DNA of 64,000 nt from DATJGS01 sp035494735 (GCA_035494735.1 DATJGS010000010.1:62001-126000); one strand, 5' to 3'; positions 26,063 to 36,751 are shown, counted from the first letter of the stretch. Notes: generated by a model not told the origin, from the sequence alone. A program made the numbers and translations.

Positions 26063-27439
26063 CTAGTTCCGTGCGGCCGGCGAGTGCTCCGCGGCTTCAT
26101 CCGCGTGCGCCGGCGCTCCCGGATCCGGCGCGCCGAGCGACAGGTTCAACTCGTCGTCGCTCAGCACCTGGCGCCGATTCAGGATCTGCGAGGTGTCGTG
26201 CTCGAAGAAGAAGTGCAGGACGTGGTCGATGCCGACTTCGATCTGCTTGCGGAAGCCGACCATCTTGATGAGATACGCGCCGGCCCACGCGAGCCAGGCC
26301 AGGCGCCCCGACAACGGCACGCCGAACAGCTCGAGCACGGAGCTGTGCTGGCCGAGCGAGATGATGTAGCCCACGTCATGGAACGTGAACGGCGGCAGCG
26401 TGCGCCCGCGCGGGCGCGCCACCAGCGTTGAGCCGACGTACACGCCCATGGCGATCGCGGTCTGGGACAACTGCGGCTGGAGTTTGCCGTCCGCACGGCG
26501 CGACGCCGCGGGGTCGCCGATCACGAACACGTCCTCGACCGGCCGACCCTCCGGGTCGAGCGCGCGCAGGCGTTCGTCGACGACGACGCGCCCGTCCGGC
26601 GTGTGGCGCAGCGGCAGCTCGGTGACGAGCGCGGGCGGGCACACGCCGGCCGTCCACACGATGGTCATGGCGTCGATGGCCTCGCCCGTCGCGAGGACGA
26701 CGCGCCGCGGCTCGACGCGCGCCGCGCGCGCGCTCACGCGCACGTCCACGCCGCGGCGTACGAGGAAGCGCTGCGCATACGCGGAATGCTCCGGGCGCGC
26801 CGCGGGCACGACGCGGTCGCCGCCTTCGATCAGCGTCACGCGCAGATCGGAGCGGCGCAGGCTGGGGTAGCGCGGCAGCAGCGTGTCGCGCGCCATCTCG
26901 AGCAGTTCCGCGGCGACCTCGACGCCGGTCACGCCGCCGCCCACGATCGCGAACGACAGCAGCCGCCGGCGTTGCGCGGGGCTGTCGGCCTGCTCGGCCA
27001 TCTCGAACAGCTCGACGACGCGCGCGCGCAGCGTCATCGCGTCGACGAGCGTCTTGAAGGGTCGCGTGTTCTCGGGCGCGCCGGGGACGCCGTAGTAGTT
27101 CGTGACGCTGCCGACGGCCACGACGAGGGCGTCGAACGGCTCCACGCGATCATTGTGCAGCACGACCTCGCGGCGCTGGAGATCGATGCGTCGCGCCTTG
27201 TTCTTGTAGAAACGAATGTGACGGTGGCGCGCCATCTCACGGAAGGGATACACGATGTGTCGCGTCTCGACGGCGCCGACGGCGACCGCGGGCAACAGCG
27301 GATTGAACTGGAAGAAGTTTTCCTTGTCGATGAGCACGGTGTCCCAATAGCCACGCGCGTCCCGCGAACGGCCGATCGCGCGCGCTACGTCGAGACCTCC
27401 GAAACCGCCTCCCAGGATCACCAGACGCTTCGCCGCCAT
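26063..27439 (-). CDS. Type II NADH dehydrogenase-like FAD oxidoreductase
   Basis: 458 residues from the ATG at 27439. FAD-binding GGGFGGLDVA at the N-terminus, NAD-binding VGGGVTGVEVAAEL near residue 165, and a C-terminal hydrophobic region (SGRLAWLAWAGAYLIKMVG) that anchors NDH-2 to the membrane. It would oxidise NADH and reduce quinone without pumping protons. A second ATG at 27457 would add six residues; neither has a strong ribosome binding site. It stands upstream of sthA in the same operon. Confidence 0.9.
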   Translation of the reverse strand: MAAKRLVILGGGFGGLDVARAIGRSRDARGYWDTVLIDKENFFQFNPLLPAVAVGAVETRHIVYPFREMARHRHIRFYKNKARRIDLQRREVVLHNDRVEPFDALVVAVGSVTNYYGVPGAPENTRPFKTLVDAMTLRARVVELFEMAEQADSPAQRRRLLSFAIVGGGVTGVEVAAELLEMARDTLLPRYPSLRRSDLRVTLIEGGDRVVPAARPEHSAYAQRFLVRRGVDVRVSARAARVEPRRVVLATGEAIDAMTIVWTAGVCPPALVTELPLRHTPDGRVVVDERLRALDPEGRPVEDVFVIGDPAASRRADGKLQPQLSQTAIAMGVYVGSTLVARPRGRTLPPFTFHDVGYIISLGQHSSVLELFGVPLSGRLAWLAWAGAYLIKMVGFRKQIEVGIDHVLHFFFEHDTSQILNRRQVLSDDELNLSLGAPDPGAPAHADEAAEHSPAARN

Positions 27440-27519
27440 GGAATCCGACAATAGCACGGCCGTCCGGGCCTCGCCGCGCGGCGGCCGGCCCGCGCGGCCC
27501 CTCTGCTAGATTGCCGCGC

Positions 27520-28479
27520 ATGCCGGCCCTGTCGGTCCTGCTCCCGGTGCGCGACGCCGGTCCTTACCTCGCGGCGTCGCTCGCGTCGCTCTGGCGCCAG
27601 AGCTTTCGCGATTTCGAGGTGGTCGCCGTGGACGACGGCTCGCGCGACGGCTCGGGCGAACGCCTGGAGCGCGCCGCCCTCGGCGAGCCGCGGCTGCGCG
27701 TGCTGCATCAGGACGCACGCGGGCTGCCGGCCGCGCTGAACGCCGCGCTGGCCACGGCGCGCGGCCCGCTCATCGCGCGGCACGACGCCGACGACCTGTC
27801 GCATGCGCGGCGCTTCGCGCGGCAGCACGCGTGGCTGGGCGCGCACCCGGGCGATGCCGTCGTCGGCTGCCGGCTGCGCGTGTTCCCGGCCGCGGCGACC
27901 GGCGCCGGGATGCAGCGCTGGGCCGCGTGGCACAACGCGCTGCTCACCCACGACGAAATGGCGCGCGAGGCGCTCATCGACAGTCCGCTCGCGCACGGCA
28001 CGGCGCTCGTCCGCCGGCGCGCGCTCGAAGACGTCGGCGGCTGGAACGAGCGCGGCTGGCCCGAGGACCTCGACCTGTGGCTGCGCCTCCTCGAGCGTGG
28101 CGCGCGCTTCGCGAAGCTGCCGCAAACCCTATACGGCTGGCGCCAGCACGCCGCGAGCGCCACGCGCCGCGACCCGCGCTATCGCCCCGAAGCGTTCCTC
28201 GCGCTCAAACGCGACGCGCTCGAACGCGGCCTGTTGCGCGGCGCGCGGCACGTGTGCGTGGTGGGCGTGGGGCGCAGCCTCGCGCGCTGGCGCGACGCGT
28301 TGGGCGCGGCGAGGCCCGCGACCGCGCTCGAAGCGGCACGACCGACGCCGGCCGCATTGGCGGCCGCGACGGCGCCCGCGGTTCTCGTGTTCGGAGTCGC
28401 TGCCGCTCGGGCCCGGTGGCGCGCCGCGCTCATGCAGCGATCGTGGGTCGAAATGCGCGACTTCGTATTCGTCGCCTAG
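27520..28479 (+). CDS. Family 2 glycosyltransferase
   Basis: 319 residues. The GT2 core is clear: LSVLLPVRDAG at the start, AVDDGSRDGS, and the metal-binding DADD motif (HDADDLSH). A WPEDLDLWLRL stretch gives the acceptor-site ED. The last 90 or so residues are a separate alpha/beta segment that reads like a Rossmann-type domain (VCVVGVGRSLARWRD, AVLVFGVAAARARW). It probably adds a sugar to a lipid-linked or surface glycan. The ATG at 27520 is chosen over a TTG at 27511. It is divergent from the NDH-2 gene. Confidence 0.88.
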   Translation: MPALSVLLPVRDAGPYLAASLASLWRQSFRDFEVVAVDDGSRDGSGERLERAALGEPRLRVLHQDARGLPAALNAALATARGPLIARHDADDLSHARRFARQHAWLGAHPGDAVVGCRLRVFPAAATGAGMQRWAAWHNALLTHDEMAREALIDSPLAHGTALVRRRALEDVGGWNERGWPEDLDLWLRLLERGARFAKLPQTLYGWRQHAASATRRDPRYRPEAFLALKRDALERGLLRGARHVCVVGVGRSLARWRDALGAARPATALEAARPTPAALAAATAPAVLVFGVAAARARWRAALMQRSWVEMRDFVFVA

Positions 28480-28613
28480 AATATTCGGTATGTCAATTAT
28501 GACGCGTGTTTCATGGCGGTTCCGGTCTGTTTCACATTGACGAAGGAAAACGTCTGTGGCCTGATGCGGCCATGCCGCGACTTGATGATGACCCGCATAC
28601 GGAGGTGATTCGC

Positions 28614-28949
28614 ATGGCCAAGACCCGCAAGAAGCGCACCGTCTATACGGCGGCGCAGCGCAGCCAGATCCTGACCGCCGCGCAGAAAGAAGGACTGACG
28701 GCGGCGCAGGTGAAGAAGAAGTTCGGTGTGACGCCGGTCACGTATTACTCGTGGCGCAAGAAGAGCGGCGTCGCCGGCCGTCGCGGCCGTCGCCCGCACG
28801 CACTCGTCGCCAAGGGTGGCGATCTGGGCGGCCAGGTGCGCGCCGAGGTGCAGGCCAAGGTGCGGCAGATCCTGCCCGACATCGTGCGCGGCGAGGTCAG
28901 TTCGTACCTCAATCAATTGTTCGGAGCCAAGCGCGGCCGCCGCGTCTAG
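28614..28949 (+). CDS. Small DNA-binding protein with transposase-like HTH
   Basis: 111 residues with a perfect GGAGG box 8 nt before the ATG. Residues about 8-50 are a helix-turn-helix of the IS3/OrfA type (YTAAQRSQILTAAQKEGLTA, KKFGVTPVTYYSWRKKSG). An Arg-rich link (GRRGRR) and an alpha-helical tail follow. No catalytic transposase gene and no inverted repeats flank it, so it is likely a stand-alone regulator or nucleoid protein derived from a transposase. The target is unknown. Confidence 0.78.
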   Translation: MAKTRKKRTVYTAAQRSQILTAAQKEGLTAAQVKKKFGVTPVTYYSWRKKSGVAGRRGRRPHALVAKGGDLGGQVRAEVQAKVRQILPDIVRGEVSSYLNQLFGAKRGRRV

Positions 28950-29048
28950 GGTCTCGACGTTCGTTCATCCGCCACGCGCGGCTCTCCCCTGGGCCGCGCG
29001 TCGTGCATCCGACCGCCAGGCTGTTCGCTTCGATTCCCGGAGGGCCGC

Positions 29049-29933
29049 GTGAAGGTCATCGCATTCGTGGTGCGCGCGCTGGGCGTGCTGGTTGCGGCGG
29101 TGGTCGTGCTCGCCGCCGTGCTGCTCGTGCACGGCTACGGCCTCGCTCACAAGACGCTGAACAATCCGCCGTCGACGTTACTCGTCGCCGCGGACCCGTC
29201 GTTGATCCCGCGTGGCGCGCACCTGTCGAAGGTCATCTGCGCGGGTTGCCATTCCGCGGGCGGCTCGGGCGACACGTTGAGCGGCGGCCACGAGAACTTC
29301 TTCCAGATCCCGGACGGCCCGTACCTCGGTATGTGCCGGGCGCCGAACCTGACGCCGGGGGGGCCGCTCGCGAACGCCTCCGATGGAGAAGTCGCGCGCG
29401 CCATCCGCGAAGGCGTTGGCCTCGACCACAAGCCGCTGATCGTCATGCCGTCCGCGAACCTGCGCAACCTGTCGGACCGCGATCTCGCAGCGGTCCTCGC
29501 CTTCGTGCGCGCGCAGCCCGCGGTGACGGCCGCGACGCCGGCGCGAAAACTGAACCTACTCGCCTACCTCATCCTCGGCCTGCACCAGGCCGAGACGAGC
29601 GCGCAGTTGCCGGTGACGACGCCGGTGCCCGCCGTGCCCGAGAGCGCGAACGCGGCCTACGGCGCGTACTTCGCGCACGTCATCGGCTGCTCGGATTGCC
29701 ACGGGCCCACGCTGCACGGCGCCACGCCGAGCCAGCTCGCGCCCAAGGGGCCGAATATCGTCCAGCTCGCGCACACCGTGACGTACGAAGTCTTCGAGCA
29801 GGCGGTGCGGGTCGGGGTGAAGCCGTCGGGCGGCGCGCTGAACCCGGCGCTCATGCCGTGGACGACGTACTCCAACCTGGCCGACGTCGAGGTGCGCGCG
29901 CTGTACGAATATCTGAAGAGCCTGCCGCTGTAG
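29049..29933 (+). CDS. Membrane-anchored dihaem cytochrome c
   Basis: 294 residues. GTG start at 29049 after GGAGG. One N-terminal membrane segment (about 7-30), then two cytochrome c domains with CAGCH (about residue 60) and CSDCH (about residue 219). Met ligands are likely in VMPSANL and ALMPWTTY. This is the layout of the cytochrome subunit of alcohol, aldehyde or gluconate dehydrogenases, but no flavin or quinoprotein partner is adjacent. It faces the convergent pgl gene. Confidence 0.9.
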   Translation: MKVIAFVVRALGVLVAAVVVLAAVLLVHGYGLAHKTLNNPPSTLLVAADPSLIPRGAHLSKVICAGCHSAGGSGDTLSGGHENFFQIPDGPYLGMCRAPNLTPGGPLANASDGEVARAIREGVGLDHKPLIVMPSANLRNLSDRDLAAVLAFVRAQPAVTAATPARKLNLLAYLILGLHQAETSAQLPVTTPVPAVPESANAAYGAYFAHVIGCSDCHGPTLHGATPSQLAPKGPNIVQLAHTVTYEVFEQAVRVGVKPSGGALNPALMPWTTYSNLADVEVRALYEYLKSLPL

Positions 29934-29974
29934 CTGGGGTGCGGCGGCGCCGCGGCGTGTTGCGGCGTCCGGCG

Positions 29975-30682
29975 CTATGGGGTGGCCGGTCCGGCGAGCG
30001 CGGCGGCGGCGCGATCGACGAGCCATTCGCGCTCGCGCACGAGACGGGCCGGCACGTCGTGCACGTCACCGGCCGGCGCGAGCGCCGCGGCGACCGCGCC
30101 GGCCTTGCCCGCGCCGCTCGCGAGGACCAACACGTGCGCGGTGTCGGCGAGCGCGGGCGGCGTCAGCGTCAGGCGGCGCGGCGGCGGCTTGGGACTGTCC
30201 GTCACCGCGGCGACGCGCGCGTCGCGCTCATCGAGCAGCGCGTGGCGCGGAAACAGCGAGGCGACGTGGCCGTCCTCCCCCACGCCGAGGACGACGACGT
30301 CGAGGGCCTTCGGCAGTCGCGCGGCGTACTCCTCGACGGCCGCGTCGAGATCCGCGTACTCACCCTTCATGCGATGCACCTGACGCGGCGCGATCCCCAG
30401 CGGATCGATCAGCGTCACGCGCGCCATGCGGAAGTTGCTCTCGAGGTCGTCGGGCGGCACGGCGCGCTCGTCCGCGAAATAGATCGCGACCTTCGACCAG
30501 TCGAGCCGTGCGCGCCGCGGCTCCGACGCGAGCCGTTCGTGCAGCCCCTCGGGCGTGCGGCCGCCGGACAGCGCGAGCGTGGCCCGGCCGCGTTCCGCGA
30601 GCGCGGCCGCGAGATGCGCGAGCACGCGATCGGCGGCGGCCTCGGCCAGCGAGCCGGCGTCGGCGAAGATCTCGAGGCTCAT
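29975..30682 (-). CDS. pgl: 6-phosphogluconolactonase
   Basis: 235 residues, normal DevB/Pgl length. The sugar-phosphate motif SGGRTPEGLHERL, FADERAVPPDDLESNF and LGVGEDGHVASLFP are all present. It hydrolyses 6-phosphogluconolactone, the step between the zwf and gnd products. It is the last gene of the gnd-zwf-pgl group, 55 bp after the zwf stop on the minus strand. Confidence 0.93.
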   Translation of the reverse strand: MSLEIFADAGSLAEAAADRVLAHLAAALAERGRATLALSGGRTPEGLHERLASEPRRARLDWSKVAIYFADERAVPPDDLESNFRMARVTLIDPLGIAPRQVHRMKGEYADLDAAVEEYAARLPKALDVVVLGVGEDGHVASLFPRHALLDERDARVAAVTDSPKPPPRRLTLTPPALADTAHVLVLASGAGKAGAVAAALAPAGDVHDVPARLVREREWLVDRAAAALAGPATP

Positions 30683-30737
30683 GGGCGCCGGCGCGACGCG
30701 GGGGTGTTCGGCGAGGGCGCGGGCATGCGGCGCGCGC

Positions 30738-32258
<1,521 letters not shown>

Positions 32259-32259
32259 C

Positions 32260-33156
32260 TCAGCGCGCCTTCACGGCGTGGCCGCCGAATTCGTTGCGTA
32301 GCGCGGCCAGCACGCGGTCGCGGAACGAGTCGTCCTGGCGCGAGCGGAAGCGGTTCAGCAGCGCCAGCGTCAGCAGCTCGGCGGGCACGCTGCGCTCGAT
32401 CGCCTCGAGCACGGTCCAGCGCCCTTCGCCCGAGTCCTCGACGTAGCCGCGGATGTGCGCCAGGCCCGGGTCCTTCTGGAACGCCAGCTCGGCCAGCTCG
32501 AGCAGCCACGAACGCACGACGCTGCCCTGGTTCCACAGGTGCGCGAGCTTTGCCAGGTCGTAGTCGAACGGGCCGCTCTTCAGGATCTCGAAGCCCTCGG
32601 CGTACGACTGCATCATCGCGTACTCGATGCCGTTGTGGATCATCTTCGCGTAGTGCCCCGCGCCGACCGGACCGACGTGCAGCCAGCCTTCGGGCGGCGC
32701 GAGCGTGTCGAGCGCGGGCTGGAGCCGGGCGAGCGCCGCGTCGGAGCCGCCCAGCATCATGCAGTAGCCGAGTTCGAGCCCCCACACCCCACCGGACGTG
32801 CCGCAGTCCACGAACTCGATTCCCCCTTCCGCGAGCCGGGTCCCGCGACGCTGCGAGTCCCGGAAGTTCGAATTGCCGCCGTCGACGACCAGGTCGCCCT
32901 TGCCGAGCAGCGGGATCAGCTGATCGAGCGTGTCGTCGACCGGTTTGCCGGAGGGGATCATGAGCCACACGACACGCGGCGCTTGGAGCGCGCGCACCAG
33001 TTCGTCGAGCCCGCGCGTCGCCGTTGCTCCCGCCGCCGCGGCCTGCTCGGTCTGCGCGTACTCGCGGTTGAACCCGACGACCTGATGCTGCCCCTTGAGC
33101 AGGCGCAACGTCATGTTCAGCCCCATCCGCCCGAGCCCGACGAACCCCAGCTTCAT
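32260..33156 (-). CDS. gnd: 6-phosphogluconate dehydrogenase, short decarboxylating type
   Basis: 298 residues. Nucleotide motif GLGRMGLN at the N-terminus, DGGNSNFRDSQRR and GPVGAGHYAKMIHNGIEY with the catalytic Lys. The length (about 300, not 470) places it in the short class related to YqeC/GndA, which usually prefers NAD. It converts 6-phosphogluconate to ribulose 5-phosphate and CO2. Start at 33156 is set by a GGAGG box 6 nt upstream; longer frames run into a non-coding repeat. First gene of the group. Confidence 0.93.
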   Translation of the reverse strand: MKLGFVGLGRMGLNMTLRLLKGQHQVVGFNREYAQTEQAAAAGATATRGLDELVRALQAPRVVWLMIPSGKPVDDTLDQLIPLLGKGDLVVDGGNSNFRDSQRRGTRLAEGGIEFVDCGTSGGVWGLELGYCMMLGGSDAALARLQPALDTLAPPEGWLHVGPVGAGHYAKMIHNGIEYAMMQSYAEGFEILKSGPFDYDLAKLAHLWNQGSVVRSWLLELAELAFQKDPGLAHIRGYVEDSGEGRWTVLEAIERSVPAELLTLALLNRFRSRQDDSFRDRVLAALRNEFGGHAVKAR

Positions 33157-33284
33157 GCACCCCTCCGAAAAGCGATCCGACAACATGAACGGCTCGTAGC
33201 CCGATTCGTGACGCATCAAACCGCGCCCCGGCCACGAGCGCAAGGCGAGGCCTTTCGGCTTCGGTTCCGTGGTGGGCCGCCGGC
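33157..33284. promoter_or_regulatory. Upstream region of gnd
   Basis: About 130 bp between the gnd start and the large inverted repeat. It should contain the gnd-zwf-pgl promoter. I see no clear element and no gene. Confidence 0.35.
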
Positions 33285-33471
33285 GCGCGCGGGGGCGGGG
33301 GTCGCTGCGGGACGGACGGACACGAGCCCTGCCGCGACGCCGCTTCGGGTCCGCTCCTGCGGACCCTCGCTTGCGTCGGCTCGCTCCGCCATCCCTGGCT
33401 CCCGCGAGCCTCCGGTCGTCGCCTTCGGGCTCGTGTCCGTCCGTCCCGCAGCGACCCCCGCCCCCGCGCGC
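33285..33471. repeat. Perfect 45-bp inverted repeat with 97-bp spacer
   Basis: The arms 33285-33329 and 33427-33471 are exact reverse complements over 45 bp and stop matching at both ends. The spacer contains a small hairpin (GGGTCCG/CGGACCC at about 33347-33366). It lies in non-coding DNA between the stop of the DUF4331 gene and the start of gnd, both minus strand. On RNA it would form a very stable structure. It could be a non-autonomous mobile or REP-like element or a regulatory structure; I see no target-site duplication. Confidence 0.9.
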
Positions 33472-33486
33472 CCTCCCGCGCAAACG

Positions 33487-33520
33487 CCACGGGCCCGGCG
33501 TGACGACACCGGGCCCGTGG
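33487..33520 (-). terminator. Strong GC hairpin after the DUF4331 gene
   Basis: A perfect 12-bp stem, CCACGGGCCCGG (33487-33498) with CCGGGCCCGTGG (33509-33520), and a 10-nt loop. It begins 16 bp after the stop at 33537. On the minus strand it is followed only by a short GCGTTTGCG, so the U-tract is weak. Probable terminator. Confidence 0.7.
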
Positions 33521-33536
33521 ACAGCGACAGCCAACG

Positions 33537-35315
33537 CTACTGCAGCACGACCTTGCGAACGTCCGAGCTGCGGCCGTCGGTCGTGAGGCGGGCGAAGAAG
33601 ACGCCGCGGCCCAACGACGCGCCGTCGTCGCTGCGGCCGTCCCATTGAGCGGTGAACGTGCCCGGGGCGGCGTCCTGCTCGATCAAAGTGCGCACGACGC
33701 GGCCCTGCAGGTCGTAGACCTTGAGCGTGACGTGCGCGCGTTCGGCAAGCGTGAACTGGAGGCGCGAGAAGCCGGCCGGGTTCGCCGAGGCGAAGCTGAG
33801 CTTGCCGGCCTCCGGCTTCGCCGACGCCGCGCCCGCGGAGCTACCGAGCGAACCGTCGGACGCGCCCGTCGCACGCACGCCGTCCAGCCCGAGGATCTCG
33901 CGGATGCTGTTCGCGCTGTTGCCCTTCTGCTCCGGGTGATGCGAGTGCGTGAACGGATTCTGCGGCGGCGCGACGTACGGGAAGTACGGCAGGAACGGCA
34001 TGTCGTTCGCGTCGATGCCGTCGCCGAGCTGGTTGTTCGGGGCGATGTTGAAGCCGTCGACCAGCACGCCCGCGACCACGCGCTCGGAGATGTCGACGAT
34101 GTCGTCCGAGAGGCGGCGGCCGTTCGGGAACCCGGCGAGATCGCCGGCCAGCACGCCCAGGCGATTCGGATTCGCGCTCGGAGGAACCGTCATGTTCAGG
34201 CGCAGCATCTCGCCGGGCGACACGTTTGCCGGCTGATTCAGGCCGGCCACGCCGGTCGCGAACACGGCGACGAGATCGTTGCGCGGCGCGGGCGGCACGC
34301 TGAGGCCGTACAGCGCGTGCAGCAGGCCGGCCAGTTCGGGATCGACGACGGAGGCGCCGAAGTTCGCGACGTCGTTGAACGGCTCGCTCGCGTTGAACTT
34401 GTCCTTGTCCTTCAGCGGAATCACGACTTCGTTGACGAGCGGCATGCCGAGCCGCGACACCTGCACGTCCCCGCCCGAGTACGAGATCGTGCCGTCGCCG
34501 TTCAGCGTGCGCGTCGCCGGACGCTCGGCCGTGTCCCACACGCCGATGATGTGGTTGTTCAGGTTCGCGACCGGCGCCTGGCCGTCCTTCGTGAGCAGGG
34601 CCTTCGGCACCTGCAGCACGACCGACATGCAGTCGTAGCCGCCGACGCCGTCCACGCCCTTGCCCTTGTTGCCCGGCACCTTGCGGATCGTGAGCAGATC
34701 GAAGATCGCGGCCAGGTCGACGAAGAACGGATCGTCGCGCGGGCCGACGAACACGCGATAACCGCCGGGCAGGTCCTGGATCGCCGACTGCGCGAGCCCG
34801 GCGTAGTCCGGCATCGACACCGGGCCGACGAACGCGGGCGCGACCGGCAGCCCGCTGCCGAGCACCGTCTCGTGCTCCGTGCCCTGGCCGTCGACGTCGA
34901 TGCGCGTGAGCGTGTAGGTCTGGCGCACGTTCAGGTCGGGATCGGTGAGGCTCGTCACGACGCCGGTGTTGTACAGGAACGTGTTGGGATTCTGCCGCGT
35001 CGTGCTGAACTTGAGCTCGAAGCGGATGTGCTTGTGCGCGTCGCCGACGTTGTCGACGTTGATGTAGTACGACGCGTTGTCGTCGAAGCTCGCGAAGTTG
35101 GGGCCGCTGTTCGGCTCGATCAAGGGCACCCAGTTGCCCACGAACGTCACGGCCGACGGCGCGTCGTCGGCCACGAACGCGTAGAGGTCGGTGTCGTCGA
35201 TGAGCCGATCCTTCGTGGTGCCGGGCGCTTCACTGTGGCTCGAGGCCATGGCGAGGCCGGGCGCGACGGCGGCCAGGGCCAGAACGGCCGCCGCCAGGGA
35301 AACGGGGAATCGCAT
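33537..35315 (-). CDS. Secreted DUF4331 protein with FlgD-like C-terminal sorting domain
   Basis: 592 residues. Signal peptide 1-24 (ALAAVAPGLAMAS), then SHSEAP, the typical first residues of mature DUF4331 proteins. The DUF4331 region runs to about residue 480 (DLYAFV, NHIIGVWDTAERP, NEVVIPLKDKDKFNASEP). The last 80 residues form a FlgD-like Ig domain (LKVYDLQGRVVRTL..QWDGRSDDG..GVFFARL) as used for surface attachment or type IX-like export. ATG at 35315 follows AAAGGA. Function of DUF4331 is unknown; members are often metal- or phosphate-responsive secreted proteins. Confidence 0.9.
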   Translation of the reverse strand: MRFPVSLAAAVLALAAVAPGLAMASSHSEAPGTTKDRLIDDTDLYAFVADDAPSAVTFVGNWVPLIEPNSGPNFASFDDNASYYINVDNVGDAHKHIRFELKFSTTRQNPNTFLYNTGVVTSLTDPDLNVRQTYTLTRIDVDGQGTEHETVLGSGLPVAPAFVGPVSMPDYAGLAQSAIQDLPGGYRVFVGPRDDPFFVDLAAIFDLLTIRKVPGNKGKGVDGVGGYDCMSVVLQVPKALLTKDGQAPVANLNNHIIGVWDTAERPATRTLNGDGTISYSGGDVQVSRLGMPLVNEVVIPLKDKDKFNASEPFNDVANFGASVVDPELAGLLHALYGLSVPPAPRNDLVAVFATGVAGLNQPANVSPGEMLRLNMTVPPSANPNRLGVLAGDLAGFPNGRRLSDDIVDISERVVAGVLVDGFNIAPNNQLGDGIDANDMPFLPYFPYVAPPQNPFTHSHHPEQKGNSANSIREILGLDGVRATGASDGSLGSSAGAASAKPEAGKLSFASANPAGFSRLQFTLAERAHVTLKVYDLQGRVVRTLIEQDAAPGTFTAQWDGRSDDGASLGRGVFFARLTTDGRSSDVRKVVLQ

Positions 35316-35494
35316 CGTGCATCCTTTCGCGTGGGAGGGCGCGCGTCGCGCCCCGAGTGAAATGGAGCTCGACGCTGGAAGGAGCCGCCGAGGGGTTGAA
35401 GCCACCGCCCTCGGCCATTCGCGTGGCGGGGCGACACCCCCACTACGAAGCGCGTGCGCGATCGGATGAAGGGCGCGGACCGGCGGCGTCGCGC

Positions 35495-35538
35495 CCGCGC
35501 GCGGCGTCGCGTGCGGCGGCCGCGCGCGGCGTCGCGTG
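35495..35538. repeat. 19-bp direct repeat, period 25
   Basis: Two exact copies of CCGCGCGCGGCGTCGCGTG at 35495-35513 and 35520-35538, lying between the DUF4331 start and the MFS stop. Each half is itself GC-palindromic. It may be chance in very GC-rich DNA or an operator upstream of the DUF4331 gene. Confidence 0.6.
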
Positions 35539-35563
35539 AACGCGGCCTCGGGCCGCGAGCGCG

Positions 35564-36751
35564 TCAGTCGGCGGTGGCGAGCGGCGCGTTCAGGTCCGCG
35601 GAGATGCGCCGCGGGTGGGATTCGGGCAGCGCGACGGCGCACGCCAATCCGCCGAGCGTTAGGCACGCCAGGCAGCCGAGCGCCCAGGTCAGGCCGGCGC
35701 GGTCGGCGAGCACGCCGATCGGCCCGATCAACAGCGCGCCCACGCCCCACGCCGCGCCCATCAGCAGGCTCGAGATGGTCGAGGAGTGGCGCGGCGACAG
35801 CTCCTGCCCGAGCACGACGTTGACCGGCAGAGACGCCTGCAGCACGAAGCTGCCGGCGATGAGGCTGACGAGCCCGAGCGAGACCGGCAGCACCAGGAAC
35901 GCGAGGAACAGCGGGGCCGCGCCGATGAACGAGGCGACGACGACGCGCCGCCCGCCCCAGCGCTCGGCCAGCCAGCCGCCGAGGAAGCCGCCGCACGCGC
36001 CGGACGCCAGGTAGGCGGTGAGCAGCATCCCTCCCGCCTGGACGCTGTAGCCGTGGCGGTGCAGGTAGATCGGCAGGAACGTCATGAAGCCGTACGACAC
36101 CGCCGAGCGGCACACCACGGCCAGGTACAGCAGCGTGAGCGGGCGCAGCACCGGGCGCAGTTCGCGGAGCGCGGCGCGCGGCCGCTCCGCGTGCGTGCGC
36201 GGCGTGAGGCGCATCGCCCAGAACAAAAGGGCGATGCCCATCGCCACGCCCGGGAACACCGCGAGCCACGTGCGCTCGAGGCCGACGCGCCCGACCAGCG
36301 TGACCGCGAAGATCGGGCCGAGCGAGAAGCCGAGCGTGCCGCCGGTCACGAACAAGGACATGGCGAGTGAACGCTTCGCCGCGCCCTCGCCGGCCAGGGC
36401 CGCGGCTTGCGGGTGGAACGCGGCCACGCCCATCCCGCCGAGCATGAGCAACGCGACGAGGACGGAGAACGTCGACGCCATGCCGACGCCCGACATGAAC
36501 GACGCCGCGACGAGCGGTCCGAACACGATGAACCAGGGGCGCGACAGGCGATCCGACAGCCAGCCGTAGACCGGCTGCGCGAACGAGGACGACACCGAGG
36601 CCAGCGCCACGAGCGCGCCGACGCGCGTCAGGTCGAGGTGCAGCCGCGTCATCATGAGCGGCAGCAGCGGCGAGAAGAAGCTCGAGTAGGCGTCGATCGT
36701 GAAGTGCGCCGAGGCGAGCAGCGCGAGCCGGGGCGTCAGCAGGCGTCGCAT
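35564..36751 (-). CDS. MFS transporter, fosmidomycin-resistance (Fsr) type
   Basis: 395 residues with about twelve hydrophobic segments. The N-terminal TIDAYSSFFSPLLPLMM and the SQPVYGWLSDR-like loop (FAQPVYGWLSDRLSR) are typical of the Fsr branch of the major facilitator superfamily, which exports fosmidomycin and other small molecules. The substrate in this organism is unknown. Stands alone on the minus strand, 94 bp from the hybrid kinase gene stop. Confidence 0.88.
   Translation of the reverse strand: MRRLLTPRLALLASAHFTIDAYSSFFSPLLPLMMTRLHLDLTRVGALVALASVSSSFAQPVYGWLSDRLSRPWFIVFGPLVAASFMSGVGMASTFSVLVALLMLGGMGVAAFHPQAAALAGEGAAKRSLAMSLFVTGGTLGFSLGPIFAVTLVGRVGLERTWLAVFPGVAMGIALLFWAMRLTPRTHAERPRAALRELRPVLRPLTLLYLAVVCRSAVSYGFMTFLPIYLHRHGYSVQAGGMLLTAYLASGACGGFLGGWLAERWGGRRVVVASFIGAAPLFLAFLVLPVSLGLVSLIAGSFVLQASLPVNVVLGQELSPRHSSTISSLLMGAAWGVGALLIGPIGVLADRAGLTWALGCLACLTLGGLACAVALPESHPRRISADLNAPLATAD

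Noticed and set aside
28614..28949. An IS3-family insertion
   Set aside because: No OrfB, no terminal inverted repeats and no frameshift region follow it.
33285..33471. The inverted repeat as an insertion sequence
   Set aside because: The spacer is only 97 bp with no transposase frame and I see no target duplication; kept as a repeat only.
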